Shown here: positions 5,804 through 11,799 of the stretch, piece after piece
Numbering within the stretch: the stretch's first letter is position 1
How the letters are laid out: each line of letters opens with the position of its first letter
Source of the DNA: an uncultured Porphyromonadaceae bacterium
Lineage (GTDB): Bacteria > Bacteroidota > Bacteroidia > Bacteroidales > Muribaculaceae
Length of the DNA: 11,799 nt
Reading direction: 5' to 3'
Assembly: GCA_905193995.1 (NCBI GenBank)
Contig: CAJJQT010000034.1
Coordinates: 1-11,799, forward strand
The notes under the pieces: model-generated
Told to the model about the DNA's origin: nothing
The model's database searches: none
Seen by the model: only the letters and a program-made list of their open reading frames with translations
Translations under genes and position numbers: made by a program

Positions 5804-7200
5804 AACGAGTATACTTCGTAGGCGCCGGAGGCATAGGCATGGCCGCCCTGGAGCGCTACTTCCTGTCGAAGGGGATGAAAGTGGCCGGCTACGACCGCTT
5901 TCCGACGGCCCTGACCGACGAACTGATCCGCGAGGGAGTCGACATAGTGTTCGACGACCGGGCCGAGCTGATACCGGAGGATTTCCGGCAGCCGTCGGCC
6001 GACACCCTGGTGGTGTACACGCCGGCCGTACCTGCCGACGCCGAAATCATGTCGTACTTCACGCGCGGAGGATTCAATCCGGTGAAGCGGTCGGCAGCGC
6101 TGGGCCACATCACGGAGTCGTCGAAGGCCATCTGTGTGGCCGGCACGCACGGCAAGACGACCACCTCGTCGATGGCGGCGCACATACTGCACGAGTCGAC
6201 CGTAGGCTGCAACGCCTTCCTGGGCGGCATCCTGCTGGGGTACAACAGCAACCTGATGCTGTCGGCGACGTCGCCCTTCTCGGTGGCCGAGGCCGACGAG
6301 TACGACCGCTCATTCCACCGGCTGACGCCCTACATAGCCGTGATCACCGCCACTGACCCCGACCATCTCGACATCTACGGCACGGAGGAGGCCTACCTGG
6401 AGTCGTTCGCGCACTTTACCGAACTTATCCGTCCCGGCGGCAAGCTGCTGATCCACACCGGTCTGAAGCTTGTACCCCGGCCCGGCAAGGACGTCGAGAC
6501 CTACACCTACAGCCGCCACGAAGGCGACTACCACGCCGAGAACATCCGGCGCGGCGACGGACGCATCGTCTTCGACTTCATCTACCCCGGCGGACGGCTC
6601 GATGACGTGGAGCTGGGCGTCCCGGTCGACATCAACATCGACAACGCCATAGCGGCCATGGCGGCCGTGCACCTGAGCGGCGCCTTCGAGCCGGACAATG
6701 TGCGCAGGGCCATGGCGAGCTTCCCGGGCGTGGAGCGGCGTTTCCAGTGCCATCTGCGCCAGCCTGGCCCGCGGGGAAAGGTCGTGATCGACGACTACGC
6801 CCACCATCCCGACGAGCTGGCATCGTCGATACGGTCGGTGAAGGCACTGTACCCGGGGCGCCACCTGACGGTGGCTTTCCAGCCGCACCTGTACACACGC
6901 ACGCGCGACTTCGCGGCCGAATTCGCCGAAGCGCTGTCGCTGGCCGATGCCGTGGTGCTGGCCGACATCTATCCGGCGCGCGAGGAGCCAATCGAAGGCG
7001 TGACGTCGAAAATCATCTTCGACCGCATAAAAACAGCCGACAAAGTGATGATTTCGAAGGAAGATTTTGTAAATACGCTGAAAAGCCGTAACTTTGACAT
7101 ATTATTGACTGCCGGAGCCGGCGACATGAGCTTCAGCGTGCCTGCGCTGTGCCGTGCCATCGACCCCGAGCATACCATCAAATACGTAAACGACAAATGA
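5800..7200 (+). CDS. murC: UDP-N-acetylmuramate--L-alanine ligase
   Basis: Joins L-Ala to UDP-MurNAc, the first peptide step of wall precursor synthesis, in the cytoplasm. The 466 residues start at ATG 5800; the frame is open further upstream but those residues lie antisense-like inside murG, and the KRVYFVGAGGIGM opening (2-14) marks the true N-terminus. Motifs: Rossmann GAGGIG (8-13), P-loop AGTHGKTTT (114-122), EADEYD (164-169), TDPDHLD (185-191), DDYAHHP (331-337), FQPHLYTRTRDF (360-371) and LTAGAGD (436-442). The gene overlaps murG and ftsQ by ATGA at both ends. Its 3' end (about 7000-7110) switches to AT-rich codons (TTA, TTG, TTT, GTA, AAT) that are rare elsewhere in the gene, exactly where a promoter match is found. 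Confidence 0.96.
   Translation: MKRVYFVGAGGIGMAALERYFLSKGMKVAGYDRFPTALTDELIREGVDIVFDDRAELIPEDFRQPSADTLVVYTPAVPADAEIMSYFTRGGFNPVKRSAALGHITESSKAICVAGTHGKTTTSSMAAHILHESTVGCNAFLGGILLGYNSNLMLSATSPFSVAEADEYDRSFHRLTPYIAVITATDPDHLDIYGTEEAYLESFAHFTELIRPGGKLLIHTGLKLVPRPGKDVETYTYSRHEGDYHAENIRRGDGRIVFDFIYPGGRLDDVELGVPVDINIDNAIAAMAAVHLSGAFEPDNVRRAMASFPGVERRFQCHLRQPGPRGKVVIDDYAHHPDELASSIRSVKALYPGRHLTVAFQPHLYTRTRDFAAEFAEALSLADAVVLADIYPAREEPIEGVTSKIIFDRIKTADKVMISKEDFVNTLKSRNFDILLTAGAGDMSFSVPALCRAIDPEHTIKYVNDK
7066..7096 (+). promoter_or_regulatory. Predicted internal Bacteroidetes promoter for ftsQAZ
   Basis: TTTG at 7066-7069, a 19-base spacer, then TAACTTTG at 7089-7096 is a full match to the published Bacteroides consensus (-33 TTTG, 19-21 bases, -7 TAnnTTTG). 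It lies in a local AT-rich dip inside the murC 3' end, about 100 bases before ftsQ. Transcription would start near 7103 and give ftsQ, ftsA and ftsZ extra expression separate from the mur genes. It is predicted from sequence only. Confidence 0.5.
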
Positions 7201-8045
7201 TTAACCGCCATCCGCTCGTTGCATTCTGCCTTACGGTGGGCCTGCTGGCCTACCTGGCGTTCTCTCTGCCTGCGACGGCCGAGATGGCCCGCGACGACTA
7301 TTTCACGGCATGCCGCATCAATGTGGCCGACTCGCTGCACACCGGATTCGTGAACGAAGCCGACATATCGACCGAGTGCGGGGGCATAAAGCAGTGGATC
7401 GGGCAGCGCCGGCGCGGCGAGATCAGCCTTACCGAACTCGAATCGACGCTGCGTCGCTGCGACAAGATCGAGCAGGTGAACGTGAGCGTGCACAACGACG
7501 GCTCGCTGGCGATCGACGTGGTGCCCATGGTGCCGGTGGCACGCGTGTTCGACGTAGACGCTTCGTACTACATCAACACCGAAGGCAAGCGCATATCGGC
7601 CGATCCGCGCTACCACGTCGACGTACCCGTGGTGGTAGGCTACTTCCCGGCCGAGCGGCCGGCAACACGTCTGCTGCCGCTGCTCGACTACATATCGGCC
7701 GACGTCGAACTTGACGCACTGGTGTCGACCGTGAAGCAGGAGCGCGACGGCGACATAATCATCGTGCCCAACATCCGCGGGCACGTGGTGAACTTCGGCG
7801 ACACGAGCATGGTGGCCGACAAGTTCGAGCGGCTGACGGCCTTCTACCACAAGGTGATGCCCCGCCGCGGATGGGAGATGTACGACACGGTGAGCGTAAA
7901 ATGGCGCGGCCGCGTGACGGCCACGCGACGCGACAAGGCGCTGAACACGTCGCTGCTGGCGGCGACGACCGAGGAATTCGACGATATCGACGACGTGGAG
8001 ACGATGGTGACGCCGCTCCACGGCGATTCGGCCCTGATACAGTAA
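7197..8045 (+). CDS. ftsQ: Cell division protein FtsQ (DivIB type)
   Basis: Bitopic divisome protein that links cytoplasmic and periplasmic division factors. The chosen start ATG 7197 overlaps the murC stop as ATGA and gives 282 residues: a short cytoplasmic tail (1-6), one membrane segment (about 8-25), then a periplasmic POTRA-like region (about 36-110) and a beta domain. Recognisable segments are VARVFDVDASYYINTEGKRIS (114-134 region; YYIN at 124-127) and GHVVNFGDTSMVADKFERL (195-213), the usual FtsQ C-terminal pattern. Residues 259-269 (acidic EEFDDIDDVE) form a low-conservation tail. Sequence conservation of FtsQ is low, so position between murC and ftsA carries much of the call. It probably benefits from the promoter at 7066-7096. 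Confidence 0.88.
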   Translation: MINRHPLVAFCLTVGLLAYLAFSLPATAEMARDDYFTACRINVADSLHTGFVNEADISTECGGIKQWIGQRRRGEISLTELESTLRRCDKIEQVNVSVHNDGSLAIDVVPMVPVARVFDVDASYYINTEGKRISADPRYHVDVPVVVGYFPAERPATRLLPLLDYISADVELDALVSTVKQERDGDIIIVPNIRGHVVNFGDTSMVADKFERLTAFYHKVMPRRGWEMYDTVSVKWRGRVTATRRDKALNTSLLAATTEEFDDIDDVETMVTPLHGDSALIQ

Positions 8046-8092
8046 AAAGCAAGACAGAGAAACAGACAACCACATCCAAAACCAACAGAAAA

Positions 8093-9538
8093 ATGGAATC
8101 CAGATATATCGTAGCCGTGGAGATCGGCAGTTCGAAGATCAAGGGCATCGTGGCGGCGGTCGACGAGGCCGCGGGCATCACGGTGACCGCCGTCGAGGAG
8201 ACAGACTCGGCCGACAGCGTGCGCCACGGGCGCGTGCAGAACGCGCGCGAGGTGGGCGTCCGCGTCAACGAGATCATCCGGCGCCTCGAGAACAACCCGC
8301 GGCTGGCCAACGGTACAATCCGCGCGGTGTACGTGTCGAACGGAGGCCGGTCGGTAGTGTCGCGGCCTTCGCAGGCCGACATCAGCCTGGGGGGCGACGA
8401 GGAGATCACGGCGACGACTCTGGAGAAGCTTCACAAGGAGGCGCGCTACAATCTGGCCACGGACCGCGACGTGCTTGCCATCAGCGACCGACGCTTCACG
8501 GTCGACGGCTCCGAAGTGAAGAAAATCGTGGGCACGTTCGGCAATACGGTACGGGGCGAGTTCACGATCGTGACGGTATCGCCCGAGAACCGGCGCAACC
8601 TGGAGCGCGTGCGCATCGAATCGCGCGGCGCCGAAATCCCCCGCCAATACATTCCGCGGCCGGTAGCGCTGGCCGACATGCTGCTTAGCGACAGCGACCG
8701 CCAGGTAGGCAGCGTGCTCATTGACTTCGGTGCCGAGACCACGACGCTGGCCGTATACCGCGACAATGCCCTGCAACTGATGGCTACGCTGCCGATGGGC
8801 GGTGTGAACATCACGCGCGACCTGAGCACGGGCCTGGGCGTGACGCTCGAAGTGGCCGAGAACATCAAGCTGACCAAGGGCCGCGCCGTGGCCGAGCGGC
8901 TCAAGAACATGACGGCCGATGACGAATCGGCCGAAATAATCAACTACGTGTCGGCCCGCGCCGGTGAGATCATAGCCAACGTGGTCAACTATCTCGAACA
9001 CGCCAACATCAAGTTAGAGGACCTGCCCGGGGGCATTGTCATCACCGGCGGCGGCGCGCAGCTGCCCGGCCTCGACGAGATGCTGGCCGCACAGACCAAG
9101 GCCAAGGTGCGCCACGCGGCCATCGACGCCACCATAGGCGGCGCGCCGTACAATACGGTGAAGAACGCCGATGTCATAGCGATGGTGAAGTACGCCGCGG
9201 CGCGCGGAACGGAATCGTGCCTGACCTTCGCCGATGCGGCTCCGGCCCGGACTGCCGCAGCCGCGGCAGGTACTGCGGCAGCAGCGGCGGCAACGACAGT
9301 CCGCACGGCACCGGCCACCGTGCGCCGGACTCCTGACCTCAACGACCCGGACCTGCTCAACGACGATCCGGACGACATCGTGGTCGAGCCTGTGATCGAT
9401 CCAGAAGGACTGCCCGAGGCAGTCCCGGGCGACACCGAAGGCACACGAAAGAAGCTGCTCGACAGGCTGAAGAACTTCTTCACCACGCCGAAAGAGGATG
9501 ACGACCTCGACAACGCCGGCGACAACGACATGGATTAA
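8093..9538 (+). CDS. ftsA: Cell division ATPase FtsA
   Basis: Actin-fold protein that tethers FtsZ filaments to the membrane and recruits later divisome proteins. ATG 8093 (context ACAGAAAAATG, no Shine-Dalgarno) gives 481 residues; the frame is open upstream into ftsQ, but the family begins at YIVAVEIGSSKIKG (5-18, phosphate 1). The SHS2-like 1C region lies about 85-165, phosphate 2 is LIDFGAETTTLAVY (209-222) and the adenosine loop is ITGGGAQLPG (317-326). After the core ends near 380 there is an Ala/Thr-rich linker (about 382-412), a Pro/Asp-rich stretch, an amphipathic helix RKKLLDRLKNFF (452-463) that is the probable membrane-targeting sequence, and then an unusual acidic tail of about 16 residues (466-481). 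It follows ftsQ by 47 bases and precedes ftsZ by 26. Confidence 0.95.
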   Translation: MESRYIVAVEIGSSKIKGIVAAVDEAAGITVTAVEETDSADSVRHGRVQNAREVGVRVNEIIRRLENNPRLANGTIRAVYVSNGGRSVVSRPSQADISLGGDEEITATTLEKLHKEARYNLATDRDVLAISDRRFTVDGSEVKKIVGTFGNTVRGEFTIVTVSPENRRNLERVRIESRGAEIPRQYIPRPVALADMLLSDSDRQVGSVLIDFGAETTTLAVYRDNALQLMATLPMGGVNITRDLSTGLGVTLEVAENIKLTKGRAVAERLKNMTADDESAEIINYVSARAGEIIANVVNYLEHANIKLEDLPGGIVITGGGAQLPGLDEMLAAQTKAKVRHAAIDATIGGAPYNTVKNADVIAMVKYAAARGTESCLTFADAAPARTAAAAAGTAAAAAATTVRTAPATVRRTPDLNDPDLLNDDPDDIVVEPVIDPEGLPEAVPGDTEGTRKKLLDRLKNFFTTPKEDDDLDNAGDNDMD

Positions 9539-9564
9539 CTCACCACTCAAACAGACTGAAAGCA

Positions 9565-10929
9565 ATGGCTCCTGAAGATTCACAATATCTCGATAAATAC
9601 TCACAGAACGAGTCGGCCAACGACGAGGAACGCAACCACATCATCGTGGTGGGCGTGGGCGGCGGCGGCAGCAACGCTGTCGACCACATGTACAAGCAGG
9701 GTGTCGAACACGTCTCGTTTGTAGTGGCCAACACCGACAAGCAGGCGCTGCGGAAATCGGCGGTGCCCAACAAGCTGCTTCTGGGCCCGCAGACGACACG
9801 CGGCCGCGGCGCCGGAGGCGTCCCCACGGTAGCCTACAAGGCGGCCGAGGAGAGCGCGACCAACATCGCGGATATCTTCGACGACGATATCGACATGGTG
9901 TTCGTGACCGCCGGCATGGGCGGGGGCACCGGCACAGGTGCCGGCCCTGTGGTGGCCCGCATAGCCAAGGAAAAAGGTCTGCTGACGATCGGCATCGTGA
10001 CGATACCCTTCAAATTCGAGGGGCTGCGCAAGATCCAGAAAGCGCTCAACGGCGCCAAGGAGATGAGCAAGTATGTCGACGCCATAATGGTTGTCAACAA
10101 CGAGCGTCTGATCGAGATCTATCCCGACTTCGACTTCGAGCTGGCATTCGCCAAGGCCGACGACGTACTGTCGACGGCGGCGAGCTCGATAGCCGAGATC
10201 ATCACCTGCGAGGGCTATATCAACACCGACTTCAACGACGTGAACGAGACCCTGCGCGAGGGCAAGACAGCCATCATCACCGTCGGCTACGGCGAGGGCG
10301 AAAACCGTGTGACCAAGGCTATCCAGGACGCGCTGCACTCGCCTCTGCTGAAGAACACCGACGTGTTCTCGTCGAAACGTATCCTCTTCAACCTCTACTA
10401 CTCGCGCACGGCGCAGACGCGCTTCAAGGCCTCGGAGGCCCAGGAGCTCAACGACTTCATCCGGCGCGTGGAGCAGGAAGTCGACGTGATCTGGGGTATC
10501 ACCTACGACGAGACCCTGGGCGACAAGGTGAAGTTCACCATCCTGGCCTCGGGCTTTGACGTGACAGTCGACGAGGAGAACGGCACCGTGCTCAAAGCCG
10601 GGGAGGACAAACCCGCTGACAGGGAGAAGCCCGATGCGGGCGCGACGTCCGAAGGCAAAGTGGACTACTCGCAGATAGCGGAGGTCTACGGCAAGGACTG
10701 GGTGCAAAACCTCGAGCGCGAGCGCGAGACGCGCAACTACATACTGCTCGATCCTGACAACCTCGACGACGACACGAGCATCGAGGCCTTCGACAAGGAG
10801 CCGACATTCGCCCGCAACCGGCAGAACAAGGCCGTAAGGCCCGCAGCCGAACGCGAGGCTTCGGCACCGGCGCCGGCGCCCAAAGACGAGGCCGACGAAT
10901 TCAGGATAACTTTCAGCGAGGACGACTGA
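9565..10929 (+). CDS. ftsZ: Cell division GTPase FtsZ
   Basis: Tubulin-like GTPase that forms the Z ring. The 454 residues begin with a short N-terminal tail (1-23), then the GTPase core: VGVGGGGSNAV (29-39), ANTDKQAL (55-62), the tubulin signature GMGGGTGTGAGP (117-128), and the T7 catalytic loop NTDFNDV (220-226) with N220, D222 and D225 in place. The core ends near 335. The C-terminal region is long and variable: a Lys/Asp/Glu linker (345-366), a conserved-looking YSQIAEVYG (368-376), RNYILLDPDNLDDD with EAFDKEPTFARN (390-418), then an Ala/Pro linker and the end DEFRITFSEDD. The last residues do not clearly match the canonical FtsA-binding tail (DIPAFLR-like). It is the last dcw gene here, 26 bases after ftsA. 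No terminator is visible behind it. Confidence 0.97.
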   Translation: MAPEDSQYLDKYSQNESANDEERNHIIVVGVGGGGSNAVDHMYKQGVEHVSFVVANTDKQALRKSAVPNKLLLGPQTTRGRGAGGVPTVAYKAAEESATNIADIFDDDIDMVFVTAGMGGGTGTGAGPVVARIAKEKGLLTIGIVTIPFKFEGLRKIQKALNGAKEMSKYVDAIMVVNNERLIEIYPDFDFELAFAKADDVLSTAASSIAEIITCEGYINTDFNDVNETLREGKTAIITVGYGEGENRVTKAIQDALHSPLLKNTDVFSSKRILFNLYYSRTAQTRFKASEAQELNDFIRRVEQEVDVIWGITYDETLGDKVKFTILASGFDVTVDEENGTVLKAGEDKPADREKPDAGATSEGKVDYSQIAEVYGKDWVQNLERERETRNYILLDPDNLDDDTSIEAFDKEPTFARNRQNKAVRPAAEREASAPAPAPKDEADEFRITFSEDD

Positions 10930-10972
10930 CCGCGCGGCTAAACCTTATCGCCGGCCATACGTTTTGAATAAT

Positions 10973-11209
10973 ATGAAACCGAAACTTGTCATATCGACCG
11001 GCGCGGGAATGAGCGCCGAGAGCGGCATCGCCACCTTCCGCGATGCCGGGGGACTGTGGGAGAACTATCCTGTGATGGACGTAGCCAGCGCCGACGGCTT
11101 CCGCCGCAACCCGCAGCTGGTGCATGACTTCTACAACAAGCGCCGCGCCGAACTGGTGAAGGCGCAGCCCAACGCCGGACACCGCGGTCTGGCGGAGCTG
11201 GAGAAGGAG
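10973..11209 (+). CDS. cobB: 5' part of sirtuin NAD-dependent deacylase (fragment)
   Basis: The first 79 residues of a CobB/SirA-type protein lysine deacylase. The Rossmann GAGxSxxSGIxxFR signature is complete (10-23), followed by GGLWENYP and the FYNKRRAEL helix (53-61) and PNAGHRGLAELE (66-77), which normally leads into the VTQNVD active-site strand. That strand and everything after it are absent. It starts 43 bases after ftsZ on the same strand with similar codon use, so it is probably the real neighbour of the dcw cluster in the Bacteroidales-like genome. Confidence 0.8.
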
Positions 11210-11677
11210 GGAAAGCTCCGGGCCATCGGCGTCTCCAACTTCGGGCCGGACCGCTACCTGGACCTTCAGCACTTCGCGGAGGTGAAGCCCGCCGTCAACC
11301 AGATCGAGACCCACGTCTTCCAGCAGCAGAAAGTGGCCAGGGAGTATCTCCGGAAGTACGGCTGCCAGGCGGAGTCCTGGGGCCCCTTCGCCGAGGGACG
11401 GAAGGACATGTTCACGAACCCCGTCCTCACCGCCATCGGGGAAAAGTACGGCAAGACCGCCGCCCAGACCGCCCTGCGCTTCCTGGTCCAGAGCGATGTC
11501 GTTGTCATCCCGAAGTCCGTCCATCAGGAGCGGATGCGCCAGAACTTTGAGATCTTCGACTTCCGCCTGACGCCGGAGGACATGGCCGCCATCGAGGCCC
11601 TGGACGGCGGGGAGAGCCTTTTCTTCTCCCATTACGATCCCAAGACCGTGGAATGGTTTCTGTCTACCCTCGGTTGA
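10973..11677 (+). CDS. Chimeric ORF: sirtuin N-terminus joined to aldo/keto reductase C-terminus
   Basis: The open frame gives 234 residues from ATG 10973; an in-frame TTG at 10964 is possible but less likely. Residues 1-78 are a Sir2 NAD-binding start, with GAGMSAESGIATFRDAGGLW at 10-29. Residues about 80-234 are the second half of an aldo/keto reductase: AIGVSNF (84-90), AESWGPFAEG (133-142), and the cofactor-phosphate motif IPKS..R...N (179-191). The sirtuin part lacks the catalytic His, the QN-D segment and all zinc cysteines. The reductase part lacks the Asp-Tyr-Lys-His catalytic set. Neither enzyme could work as encoded. Codon use changes at the join: one ATA and TCG/AGC before it; afterwards only ATC for Ile and mostly TCC for Ser and GTC for Val. 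I read it as an in-frame assembly chimera at 11192-11212; a true gene fusion or degraded recombinant is less likely. Confidence 0.7.
   Translation: MKPKLVISTGAGMSAESGIATFRDAGGLWENYPVMDVASADGFRRNPQLVHDFYNKRRAELVKAQPNAGHRGLAELEKEGKLRAIGVSNFGPDRYLDLQHFAEVKPAVNQIETHVFQQQKVAREYLRKYGCQAESWGPFAEGRKDMFTNPVLTAIGEKYGKTAAQTALRFLVQSDVVVIPKSVHQERMRQNFEIFDFRLTPEDMAAIEALDGGESLFFSHYDPKTVEWFLSTLG
11195..11677 (+). CDS. 3' part of aldo/keto reductase (fragment)
   Basis: About 155-160 residues from the second half of an NADPH-dependent aldo/keto reductase (2,5-diketo-D-gluconate reductase-like). ELEKEGKLRAIGVSNF begins where members of this family commonly read LYKEGKIRAIGVSNF. NQIETHVFQQQ, the GKTAAQTALRFLVQ helix, IPKS with R187 and N191 for the 2'-phosphate of NADPH, and the TPEDMAAIEALD helix follow, ending WFLSTLG. 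The first half with the catalytic residues is missing. Codon choice differs from the dcw block, so the source is another bacterium, perhaps Bacillota. The left limit is approximate. Confidence 0.78.
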   Translation, partial: ELEKEGKLRAIGVSNFGPDRYLDLQHFAEVKPAVNQIETHVFQQQKVAREYLRKYGCQAESWGPFAEGRKDMFTNPVLTAIGEKYGKTAAQTALRFLVQSDVVVIPKSVHQERMRQNFEIFDFRLTPEDMAAIEALDGGESLFFSHYDPKTVEWFLSTLG

Positions 11678-11691
11678 CAAGGGCAGACGCG

Positions 11692-11797
11692 CTTTCCGGC
11701 GGCCCTGATAGGCGCTGAGCGTCGTCATCGTCCTAGGTGGGCGTCAGCCCACCGTCGTCCTCTTCCTCGCCAGAGCCCATCATTGCTCGCCGGAAAG
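11692..11797. repeat. Nested inverted repeats at the right edge
   Basis: CTTTCCGGCG (11692-11701) and CGCCGGAAAG (11788-11797) are perfect reverse complements enclosing about 86 bases. Near the middle, GGTGGGC (11736-11742) and GCCCACC (11747-11753) form a perfect 7-bp stem with the loop GTCA. The element follows the reductase stop by 14 bases. No long T-run follows either hairpin, so it is not a typical intrinsic terminator. A small non-autonomous element, an RNA structure or a chance palindrome in GC-rich DNA are all possible. The window ends too soon to look for target duplications. Confidence 0.5.
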
Positions 11798-11798
11798 T
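11733..11798 (-). CDS. Possible C-terminal end of a convergent gene (uncertain)
   Basis: On the minus strand a frame enters from the right window edge and runs 21 codons to TAG (11733-11735). Its last residues are GEEEDDGGLTPT, an acidic, low-complexity end like many protein C-termini. It would converge on the reductase gene. The frame is short, the central hairpin overlaps its last codons, and I do not recognise the protein. Confidence 0.2.
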   Translation of the reverse strand, partial: TFRRAMMGSGEEEDDGGLTPT

Positions 11799-11799
11799 C

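Noticed and set aside
7871..8092. A longer FtsA starting inside ftsQ
   Set aside because: The extra residues are a shadow of the FtsQ C-terminus. The actin-fold start YIVAVEIGSSKIKG follows ATG 8093 directly.
9601..10707. Minus-strand open frame of 368 codons across ftsZ
   Set aside because: Same antisense effect of high GC codon bias. FtsZ on the plus strand is complete and unambiguous.
10958..10966. TACGTTTTG before the sirtuin start as a promoter -7 element
   Set aside because: Only a near match to TAnnTTTG, with no TTTG at the right distance upstream.
10973..11677. A novel sirtuin/aldo-keto reductase fusion enzyme
   Set aside because: Both halves lack their catalytic residues, codon use switches at the join, and the other end of the contig shows a second, clear chimeric join. 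An artefact explains it better.

Overview
This window reads as three pieces of DNA of different origin in one contig. It is not one continuous accessory locus. Bases 1 to about 1750 look like a high-GC Gram-positive gut actinobacterium of the Coriobacteriia type: a secreted NlpC/P60 peptidase, a sigma70-like promoter, a strong GAGGAGG ribosome binding site and a secreted Asp/Pro-repeat protein. About 1756 to about 11200 is a GC-rich Bacteroidales-like segment. It lacks Shine-Dalgarno sequences, has A-rich start contexts, uses ATA (Ile) and TCG (Ser) often, and contains one good match to the Bacteroidetes promoter TTTG-N19-TAnnTTTG. About 11195 to 11799 carries the 3' half of an aldo/keto reductase with other codon habits (Ile always ATC, Ser mostly TCC, Val mostly GTC), probably from a Bacillota-type or other high-GC gut bacterium.

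The middle segment is the distal half of the division and cell wall (dcw) cluster in standard order: the last 28 codons of mraY, then murD, ftsW, murG, murC, ftsQ, ftsA and ftsZ, followed by the start of a sirtuin gene (cobB/sir2). MurD, MurG and MurC build UDP-MurNAc-peptide and lipid II. FtsW polymerises septal glycan. FtsQ, FtsA and FtsZ are divisome structural proteins. murG/murC and murC/ftsQ overlap by ATGA, which suggests translational coupling. Both gaps flanking ftsW (3201-3280 and 4634-4682) are instead filled with tandem AT-rich heptamers of the form AATNNNN, and these also supply the stop codons of murD and ftsW. A probable internal promoter for ftsQAZ lies in the AT-rich 3' end of murC (7066-7096).

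Both joins fall inside open reading frames and happen to be in frame, so they look like fusion proteins: a coriobacterial repeat protein ending in the MraY C-terminus (892-1839), and a sirtuin N-terminus running into an aldo/keto reductase C-terminus (10973-11677). Each half lacks residues its family needs, and the dcw gene order explains the mraY tail exactly. Chimeric assembly is the most likely reading, and a new fusion system is unlikely. I found no CRISPR array, tRNA, rRNA, transposase or defence system. The observations most worth checking are the two joins, the heptamer arrays around ftsW, the internal ftsQAZ promoter, the structured leader at 811-891, and the palindromic 3' edge at 11692-11797.
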